NCBI GenBank assembly: GCA_017303505.1
Contig: JAFLCP010000009.1
Location: forward strand, 1-64,000
Source: Planctomycetota bacterium
Lineage (GTDB): Bacteria > Planctomycetota > Planctomycetia > Pirellulales > Pirellulaceae
DNA length: 64,000 nucleotides
Direction: 5' to 3'
Each line of letters starts with the position of its first letter. Position 1 is the stretch's first letter. Below, one piece after another: positions 17,330 to 26,006 of this stretch. The notes beneath the pieces were generated by a model. That model had not been told where the DNA came from. It did no database searches and saw only the letters and a list, made by a program, of their open reading frames with translations. The translations under genes were made by a program, and so were the position numbers.

Positions 17330-18358
17330 ATGACATTTATGCAAAGCCTAAAAAGACTCGGTTGGAAGTTTCCGGCCATGGGTTCTCTCGCCGAATCGCC
17401 ATTTGGTGTTAGCCCACAACTCGAATGCCGTTTGACGCCACCCGGTGGACGTGTGATCTCACTGAAGTCCCCTTTCCTTTTTCGACGCATCCCCTGGAAG
17501 AATCTGTCGAAGGAAACGGCAACCAATTTATGCGCGGCTGTACGCCAACTTGGCTCAGCGATAGCGGTGCCCATTTCGATGATGGAACAACTTCCGGCAG
17601 CAGCAACTCCCTTGCGCATTGCTCAGATTTGGAGCGATCATTCTCCCGACCTAGCCGAACTGGAAATGTCGGACCTTATTGAGCTGAACTTCTGTAGCGA
17701 GAAGTCTGCTCATGCGGAAGAAAACAAACAATATGCTGGAGCAGAGTCTGTCGTTAGCTGGCCCATTGATGTGCTTGATACTAACTCACTGGTACATCGC
17801 GTCGCCATGTTGCGAGAAGTCACGGAGCACAAGATCCCCATCGGCTTTGCGATTCCGGCAGGCAATGTGCAAGCCGATGTTGCCTTGGCTCTGGCGTGCC
17901 AAGTCGACTTTGTAGTGCTCACATGGAGCCCCAGTTTATTTGATGATAAAGCTGGAAGCAGCTCTACGATTTCCGTTGCAGATGCACTTAGCGAAGTTCG
18001 CTTAGCCAAATCAAATTATTCGGCCAATGGCGGGGGAGATGAACTGAAAGTGATCATCGATGCACCGCTGGGAAGCGTTGAAGATTTTCCCAAGCTATTT
18101 GCCTTGGGGGCTCACGCATGGTGCGGGCAATCAGCGATTGACGCCTTATTGCGACAGCCTCAAGCACCGCAGCCCAACATCGGCTACAGCGGCATGCTCT
18201 CATCCTATTCAGCGTCTAAGCCCGCGACTTCCATTCAACCTCAATTGCTGGAACGACTGCAGACTTATGTGAAGAGCCTGGAATATGTCGTCGCACGGGC
18301 AGGTAAAGTCAGACCAAGCGAACTTGCCAACAATCTGTTGTGCACAATCGACGCTTAA
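17330..18358 (+). CDS. Divergent glutamate-synthase FMN-domain-like protein
   Basis: A 342-residue protein that seems to be a reduced relative of the GltB/GlxD central FMN domain. The N-terminus resembles FPAMGSLAESPFGV, and the barrel end has IIDAPLGSVEDFPKLFALGAHAWCGQSAI where GltB proteins have DGG-x-RTGxDVxKALALGADAV. The C-terminus (ERLQTYVKSLEYVVARAGKVRPSEL) matches the post-barrel helices of that domain. The Cys cluster that holds the [3Fe-4S] centre in true glutamate synthases is absent. It may be a catalytically altered or non-catalytic partner of the GXGXG protein. The start may be at 17330 or the ATG at 17339. Its stop overlaps the stop of convergent purM by four bases. Confidence 0.55.
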   Translation: MTFMQSLKRLGWKFPAMGSLAESPFGVSPQLECRLTPPGGRVISLKSPFLFRRIPWKNLSKETATNLCAAVRQLGSAIAVPISMMEQLPAAATPLRIAQIWSDHSPDLAELEMSDLIELNFCSEKSAHAEENKQYAGAESVVSWPIDVLDTNSLVHRVAMLREVTEHKIPIGFAIPAGNVQADVALALACQVDFVVLTWSPSLFDDKAGSSSTISVADALSEVRLAKSNYSANGGGDELKVIIDAPLGSVEDFPKLFALGAHAWCGQSAIDALLRQPQAPQPNIGYSGMLSSYSASKPATSIQPQLLERLQTYVKSLEYVVARAGKVRPSELANNLLCTIDA

Positions 18359-19416
18359 CTTGCCCAACGGCTCTTGCCCGATCCGGCAACAGCTTCACCG
18401 ATGATCCAACTCTGATTACCTGCTTCTTTAGCCATGTCCATAATGGCTTGAGCGTAATAGGGACTTACGATGAAAGTGAGGCCGACCCCCATGTTGAAAA
18501 CGCGGAACATTTCATCGTGAGGAACTTCGCCTAACCGCTGCATCCATTGAAACACGGCAGGGATTTCCCATGCTTGCTTGAAGACCAAGTCGACATCAGG
18601 TGGCAAGATGCGTTCTGTATTCTCAAGCAAGCCACCACCGGTAATGTGACCGATGCCATGAACCACATTCTTGACGCGATAATGATTCAGAACATTGCGT
18701 ACTAACGACGCATAAATCTTAGTGGGGCGCAGTAGTTCTTCGCCAACCGTAGTCCCTAGTTCATCCACGTACGAATCAATAGCAAGCTTAGCTTTCTCAA
18801 AAACGATTTTGCGAGCCAAGCTATATCCGTTGGAATGAACACCAGACGACGAGACGCCAACCACTAAATCACCAGCCCGAATCTCTTTACCTGTGATGGC
18901 TTCGGGCTTGTCTACAACACCAACGCAAAACCCGGCTAGATCGTAATCATCGCCGTGATAGACGTCGGGCATGATGGCAGTTTCACCACCGAGCAATGCG
19001 CAACCAGCGTCCACGCAACCATCGCTGATTCCGCGAACAATCGATTCGAGCAACGGTGGGTTGTCGCGCGACATGGCGACATAGTCCAGGAAGAATAAAG
19101 GCTCGGCCCCACAGCACAAGATATCGTTGACACACATCGCGACCAAATCGAGCCCGATGGTACCGTGTTGCCCCACAAGTTGGGCGACTTTCAACTTCGT
19201 GCCAACACCATCCGTGCCTGAGACGAGGACTGGTTCCTGGTACTTTCGAGAGAAGAGGTTTCCCTTAAAGTCGAGGCTAAAGAGCCCCGCAAAACCGCCA
19301 TCGTTGCGTAGGACTCGAGGGCAAAAAGTGCGGTGCATCCAGCGTGGCAAGCGTTCCATCGCCTGCTCATAAAGCTCTAAATCAACGCCGCTATCTTTGT
19401 AGGTGGTCTGCCCCAT
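18355..19416 (-). CDS. purM: Phosphoribosylformylglycinamidine cyclo-ligase
   Basis: Fifth step of purine synthesis: ATP-dependent closure of FGAM to AIR, in the cytoplasm. The N-terminal TYKDSGVDLELYEQAMERL, PVLVSGTDGVGTKLKVAQ, GLDLVAMCVNDILCCGAEPLFFLDY and GCALLGGETAIMPDVY are all strongly conserved PurM segments, as is the C-terminal HITGGGLLENTERILP and EMFRVFNMGVGLTFIV. Length (353) is typical. It stands alone on the minus strand; its stop overlaps that of the converging gene by four bases. Confidence 0.97.
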   Translation of the reverse strand: MGQTTYKDSGVDLELYEQAMERLPRWMHRTFCPRVLRNDGGFAGLFSLDFKGNLFSRKYQEPVLVSGTDGVGTKLKVAQLVGQHGTIGLDLVAMCVNDILCCGAEPLFFLDYVAMSRDNPPLLESIVRGISDGCVDAGCALLGGETAIMPDVYHGDDYDLAGFCVGVVDKPEAITGKEIRAGDLVVGVSSSGVHSNGYSLARKIVFEKAKLAIDSYVDELGTTVGEELLRPTKIYASLVRNVLNHYRVKNVVHGIGHITGGGLLENTERILPPDVDLVFKQAWEIPAVFQWMQRLGEVPHDEMFRVFNMGVGLTFIVSPYYAQAIMDMAKEAGNQSWIIGEAVAGSGKSRWAS

Positions 19417-19551
19417 GGAAACTCGCCATCAGCCAAGTGGGTGAGATCAAAAAATTCGATATTCAAAGATTAACGGTTTCAGCTGAAATTGACCACAGGC
19501 TCGGATCAAAGTAGGCGCTTTCTCTAGGCTGAAATGTGGCATAAAGCGGAT

Positions 19552-19583
19552 AACGCCGAAGGTTAGTGAGACCTTGCGGCGTT
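19552..19583 (-). terminator. Terminator-like hairpin after the AIM24 gene
   Basis: AACGCCG-AAGGT and ACCTT-G-CGGCGTT form a 12-base stem with one bulged base. It lies about 55 bases downstream of the AIM24-family gene on the minus strand. No T-run follows on either strand, so it may be a 3'-end stabiliser rather than an intrinsic terminator. The remainder of 19417-19638 shows nothing else. Confidence 0.4.
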
Positions 19584-19638
19584 AAAGCACTAAACATACG
19601 AACAAATGGCACACGCAGAACCGTACCTTCTCTGCGGG

Positions 19639-20604
19639 CTATTCGTTGTTCCCCATGATCATGCCGCCGAGCCCACCCAACACGGAACCTTCGTCGCGTG
19701 GCGCCCCTGCACGGCCACCGGCAGCGGCAATAATGCGACCCGATAGGCGTGAAATCGGAAGGCTTTGCAGCCAAACGCGGCCCGGGCCAGTCAATGTTAC
19801 CAAGAAGAGCCCTTCGCCACCGAAGAGCGTATTTTTGATTCCGCCCACCATCTGAATATCGTAGCTTACTGTGGGGGCGAGCGCGACCAAGCAACCGGTA
19901 TCCAACAGGAGTCGTTCGCCTGGCCCTAAATCGCGATGCATCAACATGCCACCGGCGTGAATCAAAGCAATGCCGTCGCCATTGAGCCGTTGCATGATAA
20001 AGCCTTCGCCGCCAAACAAACCGACACCGAATTTCTTTTGAAACGCGATGTTGATTTTGATGCCTTTGGCACCACACAAGAAAGAATCTTTTTGGCAGAT
20101 GATTTCTCCACCGAGTTGATCCAAGTGCAGCGGAATGATTCGGCCAGGATAAGGGGCAGCAAAGGCGACAACTTCACGTGCGGTTGGGTTGCGATTGGTG
20201 AAGGTGGTCATAAACAACGACTCACCGGTCAGCATGCGTTTACCCGCGCTGACTACTTTGCCCCAGAAACCGCCGCCGCTATCAGATGGATCGCCGAAAA
20301 CGGTTTCCATTTTGATGCCAGGAGTCATATACATCATGCCCCCCGCTTCGGCGATCACGGTTTCACCAGGGTCGAGAGCGACTTCGGCGAACTGAATGTC
20401 TTCGCCAAAGATTTCATAGTCAATTTCATCTGCTGTTCGTTTTCGCCCTACGTTGGAAGGCTGAAGCGTTTCAACGACGGTTTCCGATGCATGATGACCG
20501 GCAATAAAGACTTGTTCGCAGCCTTTGCAGCGAAACGATTTGCCTGAGTGCTCGGGGGCAATGCGATATTCTTTACCACAGTTAGGACAATTGATCGTGA
20601 GCAC
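19639..20604 (-). CDS. AIM24/TIGR00266-family protein with N-terminal zinc ribbon
   Basis: The GTG at 20604 is chosen because GGAG lies seven bases ahead and the protein then starts at the zinc ribbon (CPNCGKEYRI...FRCKGCEQVF). After a linker, the AIM24 domain has FAEVALDPGETVIAEAGGMMYM, GESLFMTTFTN, GGEGFIMQRLNGDGIALIHAGG and GGEGLFLVTLTGPGRVWLQ, followed by a short Gly-rich tail (LGGLGGMIMGNNE). The family forms a trimeric double-stranded beta-helix. Its biochemical role is unknown in bacteria; the yeast namesake is mitochondrial. It follows the symporter gene on the same strand, after a strong terminator, so it probably has its own promoter. Confidence 0.85.
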   Translation of the reverse strand: MLTINCPNCGKEYRIAPEHSGKSFRCKGCEQVFIAGHHASETVVETLQPSNVGRKRTADEIDYEIFGEDIQFAEVALDPGETVIAEAGGMMYMTPGIKMETVFGDPSDSGGGFWGKVVSAGKRMLTGESLFMTTFTNRNPTAREVVAFAAPYPGRIIPLHLDQLGGEIICQKDSFLCGAKGIKINIAFQKKFGVGLFGGEGFIMQRLNGDGIALIHAGGMLMHRDLGPGERLLLDTGCLVALAPTVSYDIQMVGGIKNTLFGGEGLFLVTLTGPGRVWLQSLPISRLSGRIIAAAGGRAGAPRDEGSVLGGLGGMIMGNNE

Positions 20605-20634
20605 TTCAAATCTCCATTTCGGTTGCTGGTTCAA

Positions 20635-20671
20635 AGAAAAACGGTCGGAGCTACAGGCGTAACTCCGACCG
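20635..20671 (-). terminator. Intrinsic terminator of the Na+/alanine symporter gene
   Basis: On the minus strand CGGTCGGAG and CTCCGACCG pair perfectly over nine bases around a 12-base loop and are followed by TTTTTCTTTG. It lies 42 bases after the symporter stop and 31 bases before the start of the AIM24-family gene. Confidence 0.82.
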
Positions 20672-20712
20672 AAACTAGGCGCTAACTCGGCGATTATTTG
20701 GGTCAAAAGCGG

Positions 20713-22476
20713 TTAGTGTTTGACAATCTTGCCGTTCTTTAGGTCGAGAAGATAGGCGTCTAGCGAGCGTTTGATAACACCACTCATCAAGAACACACCA
20801 ATCAAGTTAGGCACAGACATCGATAAGATGAGCATATCGCTAAAGTCCATAATCTTATCGGCAGACACAACGGAACCAAGAAAGGTAAACGTCAAAAACA
20901 GGACCTTGTAAAATAGCGAGGATCGTGGGCCAAACAGGAAGACAAAGCATCGTTCGCCATAATAGGACCAAGAGATACAAGTCGAATAGGCAAACAGTAC
21001 TACAGAGAAGTAAAGCACGTAGCGAAACCAGTCAAGTTGCGCGTTTTGTGTCACCGCCTTTAACGTAATCTGTGCACCATTACCATCAGAGGCTAAGGCT
21101 TGAACTTCTGGAGTAGCATGTAAACCAGTGACGACAATCATCACCGCCGTCACCGTACAAACGACAACGGTATCGATAAATGGTTCGAGTAGTGCCACAA
21201 ACCCTTCCGACATCGGCCGATCCGTTTTTGCGGCGGAGTGGGCAATCGCCGCAGAGCCAGCTCCGGCTTCGTTCGAGAATACGGCTCGTTTAATTCCGAT
21301 AACCATAACACCTAAAAATCCGCCTGCCATACCACCGGGCGTGAACGCACCTTCAAAGATCTGTTGAATGGCCAACGGGACTCGAGAGAAATTGAGGCCA
21401 ATCACAACAAAGGCCATCAACAAATAGGCTAAACACATCACGGGCACAATTTTCTCTGCAGTCCGTCCAATCGACTTGATACCACCCAAAATAACAACGC
21501 CGACAGCTACGACCATGAGCAAGCCATAAATCCATGGATAGGTTTCCAAGAACTTTAAGTTTGGATCTGCTTTGATCGTGTTTAGGGATTGAACAATTTG
21601 ATAAGAGTTACCGCCGCCAAATGAACCACCCACACACAATACGGCGAATACAATAGCCAAAATGCCACCCAATTTACCAAGCCCCATCTTGGCAAGACCA
21701 TCTTTGAGGTAGACCATGGGACCACCGAGAACGGTCCCATCCGTTCCAACGCGGCGGTACATGACCGCCAAAGAACATTCCGCGAATTTGCTCGTCATTC
21801 CCAACAGGCCGCAAAGAATCATCCAGAACGTGGCGCCTGGACCACCTAGTCCAATCGCGGCAGCAACACCTGCGATGTTACCCAACCCCACGGTTCCGGA
21901 CAAAGCTGACGCGAGCGCTTGAAAATGCGATACCTCGCCCGAGTTCTTTGGATCGTCGTACTTCCCCATTACGAGGTCGAGACCGTGCTTAAAGCCTCGA
22001 AAGTTAATGAATCCCATTTTGATGGTCAGAAATACGCCGCCGCACAATAGCCACAACACCACAAAAGGTATTTTGACACCGAGCAGTTTTTCAGTGCCAA
22101 AATCAAAAAACAACACTGCGCTCATCGGATCAACGACGTAGTAGCCAGCACGATTGTCGATTTTGCCAATCCAGGTTTTTTCTTTTTCAGCCCACTTCTC
22201 TTCCGGGGTTCGTGGCTTCTTGGGAGCGGCCTCAGCGTTCTTTTCACCTTCAACTGGCTGAGTCGATGTTGGGGCTGGCGACGAAGCTGTTTCGCTGGCT
22301 GCGGCTGCATCGGTTACGGCGGGTGCCGTTGTTGGAGCACTTTCACTCGAAGCTGCACCAGCTTCTTGTCCCAACACATTTGGCAGCGAGATACAAGAAA
22401 GTCCAAAAACGAGCGCGCCCAAAACTGCCCAACGCGCTGCACTGGCCCAATGCCCAGCGGAAGATTTTTTTTGCAT
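20713..22476 (-). CDS. AGCS-family sodium:alanine/amino-acid symporter
   Basis: The start at 22476 is preferred because GAGGA lies ahead of it and it opens a signal-like segment (MQKKSSAGHWASAARWAVLG). A long Ala/Pro/Glu-rich linker follows, unusual for the family, before the standard AGCS core of about ten helices. Core motifs include MGFINFRGFKHGLDLVMGKYDDP, GEVSHFQALASALSGTVGLGNIAGVAAAI, GPGATFWMILCGLLGMTSKFAE, VFSNEAGAGSAAIAHSAAKTD and the C-terminal YSTCISWSYYGERC. It imports alanine, glycine or similar amino acids with Na+. The extra ~100-residue N-terminal extension makes it longer than usual (588 against about 450-480). Confidence 0.93.
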   Translation of the reverse strand: MQKKSSAGHWASAARWAVLGALVFGLSCISLPNVLGQEAGAASSESAPTTAPAVTDAAAASETASSPAPTSTQPVEGEKNAEAAPKKPRTPEEKWAEKEKTWIGKIDNRAGYYVVDPMSAVLFFDFGTEKLLGVKIPFVVLWLLCGGVFLTIKMGFINFRGFKHGLDLVMGKYDDPKNSGEVSHFQALASALSGTVGLGNIAGVAAAIGLGGPGATFWMILCGLLGMTSKFAECSLAVMYRRVGTDGTVLGGPMVYLKDGLAKMGLGKLGGILAIVFAVLCVGGSFGGGNSYQIVQSLNTIKADPNLKFLETYPWIYGLLMVVAVGVVILGGIKSIGRTAEKIVPVMCLAYLLMAFVVIGLNFSRVPLAIQQIFEGAFTPGGMAGGFLGVMVIGIKRAVFSNEAGAGSAAIAHSAAKTDRPMSEGFVALLEPFIDTVVVCTVTAVMIVVTGLHATPEVQALASDGNGAQITLKAVTQNAQLDWFRYVLYFSVVLFAYSTCISWSYYGERCFVFLFGPRSSLFYKVLFLTFTFLGSVVSADKIMDFSDMLILSMSVPNLIGVFLMSGVIKRSLDAYLLDLKNGKIVKH

Positions 22477-22597
22477 GAAACCAATCCTCGACAATTTCGC
22501 AATCAATTGAGTCCGCCGCAAAAGCGGAGATCGCGATTTCGTTGGATACCAAAAGAGTAATGAGATGAAAACGTAACCAATTCGGAGAGGATGTTAA

Positions 22598-22622
22598 GGG
22601 TTCTATTGGAATTGGAACCCTC
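22598..22622 (-). terminator. Weak hairpin after the sulfatase-SGNH gene
   Basis: AGGGTTC and GAACCCT form a 7-base stem with an 11-base loop about 58 bases past the sulfatase stop. No T-run follows. It might end the sulfatase transcript; the support is limited to position and symmetry. Confidence 0.3.
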
Positions 22623-22679
22623 GGTCAAATCAATTCCCACCCTCACCGAAATAGTTCAATAAATTGGCAAATTTCCGGA

Positions 22680-25658
22680 TTACTTTTTCCGCAAAACCCA
22701 TACAACTTCGCTGGCGTGCGACAGACTACCCGCTTCGGTTTCCAGCGGGGCAATAATCGGTGGAAATTGATCGATTTCTACCGCGTTATTCCCCTGCTCG
22801 TGCTTACGAAAAAGAAAGAGATACGTTTCGTTTTGCGGACGGTAGTGATGGAAAAAGAGATCATTCTTGCGGTGCAACAAGCGACGGAGTTTCTCGGTTT
22901 GCATCTGCAATCCGGGGGCTGAACAACCAATTCCCTTGGCGAACTCGCCCGCTGTACCTTTGGCAACCTCTTCGCCACCAATCTCCAAAACATACTCGCC
23001 ATCAGCCAATCCTTCTACCACCACTTTCTTCGACAACGCCGGAGCCATATCGACAGGCATCAACTCGCCCGTTGATCGCAGAGGAAGCGGCAAGCAGGGT
23101 GCAATTTCCTTCCAACGCCATTCGCTCGCATTGGACGACTCGATCGCCTCTAAACTCCACTTGTCGCCAAACGAAATCGGCTTCGTGCGCTCGGCATCAC
23201 TCACCTTCAAAGTGATATTATCCTCCGACAACTCCAACTTGCATTCACTTGGCACCAAGACATCGGCCAACCTTCGACTGTATTCGGAATAACCTGCAGC
23301 ATTCAAGTGAATTCCATTGGCCGTCCATTCATTCTTGATCTCTGGCATGGCCACTACTGATAACTGTCGTTCGCTGCCGATCTCCTTCAAAGCAGCAACG
23401 ATCACCGGGTAGCGTTCCTTGTAGTTCGCCAATCGCACATCAGCTTGGGAGGCTTCAAGAACCGGTGGCAACAATAAGCTGACTCGATAGTTAGACTTGA
23501 CTAAATCATCCAACAACCGCCGCATCTGTTGTTTGAAAACATCCACAGTTAAGTTCTTATCAAACGCTTCGTTCATTCCATAGGCCACCAAAACGTGTGT
23601 AGGTTTAGCGGCTGCCAGATCTTTCAAGCGACGTTGGTAACCTTCTTCATATCCACCAAATACTGCTCGTGCGCGGCCGCTCGCATCGTCGCCACTCCAG
23701 GCAACGTTGCGGAACGATACCCCGAGATTGGCAGTCCGTGAAACAAGAATCGTCTCCAATTCATCTTGCATCTGCATACGTTCAAACAAAGTTGCTCCCA
23801 ACAAGGCAACTCGGTCATTCTGTTGAAAGAGTCCAACTTCCTGAGCAGCACTATTGGACGCAGTGGCCTCTGAGAGTGCCCCCAAGTAACTCACATATGC
23901 AAAATAGAAACCTCGCTCTTCACCCGAGTTGGCCTCACGTTTAAGAACCGTTTTGATCATCGCCGGTCCTTCAGCGAGCGACAACGTCAATCGGACCTCT
24001 TGCGAATCGGGAGAAATAGCAGTGTAACTCTCCTGATTATGGGCACGGACCAATGCAAATACACCGCCGAGCGGTTGCTGAACACCGTCTGGTCGCATCC
24101 GCAAACGGAATTGATAAACGCCCGCTTTTCGAACATCGACAGCCCATTCTCCATTAACAGCTCGATCCCGATTCAAATCGCTTTGATAAGCCACAATGTC
24201 CTGGCTGTGCCAATCATGAGCCGTCAAGTACACTTCTGCGTCCGCATCGGTTCCGAGGTGAATGCGTTGGTAATCATCGTTTTCTTTCGAGACGTCGTTC
24301 CAGAACGCTTCGTAAAAGCGGTTAAGACGCTGCACGATATCGGGATGAGCACTACTAATGTTCTGCGTTTGACCTGGATCTTTCTCCAAGTCGTAAAGTT
24401 CTTCACCGACAAGCCGATAACGTTGATCGGCCACGACAAACTTGCGTCTTTTTTCTGGATGATCGATTCGTTGCGATTGAACGACTAAGGTGCGATCGTT
24501 CCAAGAGCCTGCATCGCCCTGGATCAAACCCACTAAACTCATTCCATCACTTTTCCAATCTTTGGGAATACTCAATCCACAGAGCTCAACCAAGGTTGGC
24601 AGTAAATCAAAATGTGCAGTCAATTGTCCAACGTCGCGGGCAGCCCCTAGCTTCTTCGGATAGTGGATAAAGCAAGGAACTCGATGACCTCCTTCATAAA
24701 CCGTACCCTTCATGCCTCGCATGCCCGCGTTGTATCCATTCCACTTACCCTCTTTCACTTGATTGCTCATCCCGGCTGCTGTCCCGTTGTCCGTCATGTA
24801 GATGACAATGGTATTGTCGAGCTTGCCGCTGCTTTGCAATTGCTCAAGCAAACGTCCCACATTGCTGTCGATACACTCGATCATGCCGTAAAACGCCGAC
24901 ATCGGTTTTTCAACGCCTTGATTCAAGTACTTTTGCTCGAACGATTCAGGCACTTTGTAAGGACTGTGCGGAGCGTTAAATGCCAAGTAGCAGAAGAACG
25001 GTTGATCTTTAGTTTCGTCCATGAACCGGCTAGCGGCTTGTGCAAATACATTGGTGCAGTAACCTAGAACTTGGGTAGGTTTTCCGTTCTGCAAAAAGGT
25101 ATCATCGAAGTAATCATTGCCCCAATGATCGGGAACTTGACCGACACCTCCGCCACCATGGATCAACGATTCATCAAATCCCCGCTCCCAAGGGCGATAA
25201 GGTGAATTATCTCCCAGATGCCACTTACCGAAGATTCCTGTGCGAAAACCTGCCGTCTTAAAGGCTTGTGGCATTGTCCAACGCGAGGCATTCAAGAAAC
25301 TGCGGCCCATTACGGTATGCCAAACACCCCCCCGCATTGCATATTGCCCCGACATCAAGGCGGCTCGAGTTTCGGCACATGTAGGATCGACATGAAAATT
25401 TGTAAGGCGAATGGAATCCTTCGCGAGTCGATCCAGATTGGGCGTCTGAATCATGGTGTTTCCATGAAATCCAATATCGCCGTATCCTTGGTCATCGGCG
25501 ATGATTAAAAGAACATTGGGAGGCGTGGCTGCCACGACGGCCGTCGATTTAGTTGCTGCTTCAGCGGCCGAGGCAATCGAAAAGCCACTCCACACCGACA
25601 AGAAAACCAAACCAACGAAAAACAGACGAATCCAGATTTGGCTATTGAACTTTTTCAT
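22680..25658 (-). CDS. Secreted sulfatase fused to an SGNH-hydrolase-like domain
   Basis: About 992 residues with a signal peptide (IWIRLFFVGLVFLSVWSGFSIASA). The N-terminal half is an arylsulfatase: PPNVLLIIADDQGYGDIG with metal-binding Asp pair, the active-site region CAETRAALMSG with Cys94, GKWHLGD, and YMTDNGT. The usual nucleophile motif is C-x-P-x-R; here the Pro is Glu. A beta-rich linker follows, then from about residue 620 an SGNH-like domain (VALLGATLFERM, THVLVAYGMNEAF, NGIHLNAAGYSEYSRRL) in which the GDS nucleophile Ser and the catalytic Asp of DxxH are not seen. It may bind or cleave a sulfated polysaccharide. The ATG at 25658 has AGGA ahead. Confidence 0.85.
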   Translation of the reverse strand: MKKFNSQIWIRLFFVGLVFLSVWSGFSIASAAEAATKSTAVVAATPPNVLLIIADDQGYGDIGFHGNTMIQTPNLDRLAKDSIRLTNFHVDPTCAETRAALMSGQYAMRGGVWHTVMGRSFLNASRWTMPQAFKTAGFRTGIFGKWHLGDNSPYRPWERGFDESLIHGGGGVGQVPDHWGNDYFDDTFLQNGKPTQVLGYCTNVFAQAASRFMDETKDQPFFCYLAFNAPHSPYKVPESFEQKYLNQGVEKPMSAFYGMIECIDSNVGRLLEQLQSSGKLDNTIVIYMTDNGTAAGMSNQVKEGKWNGYNAGMRGMKGTVYEGGHRVPCFIHYPKKLGAARDVGQLTAHFDLLPTLVELCGLSIPKDWKSDGMSLVGLIQGDAGSWNDRTLVVQSQRIDHPEKRRKFVVADQRYRLVGEELYDLEKDPGQTQNISSAHPDIVQRLNRFYEAFWNDVSKENDDYQRIHLGTDADAEVYLTAHDWHSQDIVAYQSDLNRDRAVNGEWAVDVRKAGVYQFRLRMRPDGVQQPLGGVFALVRAHNQESYTAISPDSQEVRLTLSLAEGPAMIKTVLKREANSGEERGFYFAYVSYLGALSEATASNSAAQEVGLFQQNDRVALLGATLFERMQMQDELETILVSRTANLGVSFRNVAWSGDDASGRARAVFGGYEEGYQRRLKDLAAAKPTHVLVAYGMNEAFDKNLTVDVFKQQMRRLLDDLVKSNYRVSLLLPPVLEASQADVRLANYKERYPVIVAALKEIGSERQLSVVAMPEIKNEWTANGIHLNAAGYSEYSRRLADVLVPSECKLELSEDNITLKVSDAERTKPISFGDKWSLEAIESSNASEWRWKEIAPCLPLPLRSTGELMPVDMAPALSKKVVVEGLADGEYVLEIGGEEVAKGTAGEFAKGIGCSAPGLQMQTEKLRRLLHRKNDLFFHHYRPQNETYLFLFRKHEQGNNAVEIDQFPPIIAPLETEAGSLSHASEVVWVLRKK

Positions 25659-25781
25659 CACAAACAATCCTGATGTATTCCTGATCAGACCAAACGAAAT
25701 ACACGCGATGGTCGGTGCATAACTTTGGATTTTGGGGAGGGGAAAGGGACATGAGTGGTGACAAGTTTCCTCGTCGCGGAT

Positions 25782-25808
25782 CGGCGTAGTATATCCATCG
25801 CTACGCCG
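25782..25808. promoter_or_regulatory. Inverted repeat CGGCGTAG / CTACGCCG
   Basis: Perfect 8-base arms around an 11-base spacer in the 348-base gap between the divergent sulfatase and amidase genes. It immediately precedes the tandem repeat at 25811. Possible operator shared by both genes. Confidence 0.4.
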
Positions 25809-25810
25809 TA

Positions 25811-25861
25811 TCTCTGTAGCTATACATCTCTGTATCTATACAGATCTCCGTAGCTATACAG
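25811..25861. repeat. Three tandem copies of a ~17-base motif
   Basis: TCTCTGTAGCTATACA (25811-25826), TCTCTGTATCTATACAG (25827-25843) and TCTCCGTAGCTATACAG (25845-25861) are near-identical adjacent copies. Each contains a partial palindrome; the middle copy carries CTGTAT-CT-ATACAG, a perfect 6-base inverted repeat. The repeated half-sites in phase suggest cooperative regulator binding in the divergent intergenic region. Apart from this and the hairpin just before it, 25659-26006 shows only the ribosome site of the amidase. Confidence 0.7.
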
Positions 25862-26006
25862 CCCCATATAATACCCAACCTTGCTTCTCGCTGCTTGTAT
25901 TGACCGCGAGAGTTAAGCAAAATTTCCAGGGAAGCTCAGCACCCATTTGCGTGGGGGCAGCGAGCCTCTGTACGCGATATTTGCCCCGAAACATAAGGAA
26001 ACTCGA

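Noticed and set aside
19463..20077. 204-residue minus-strand frame
   Set aside because: Overlaps the conserved AIM24-domain frame and has an arginine-rich, low-likelihood composition typical of an alternative frame.
25811..25861. CRISPR array
   Set aside because: Copies are adjacent with no spacers, are only three, and no cas gene is nearby.
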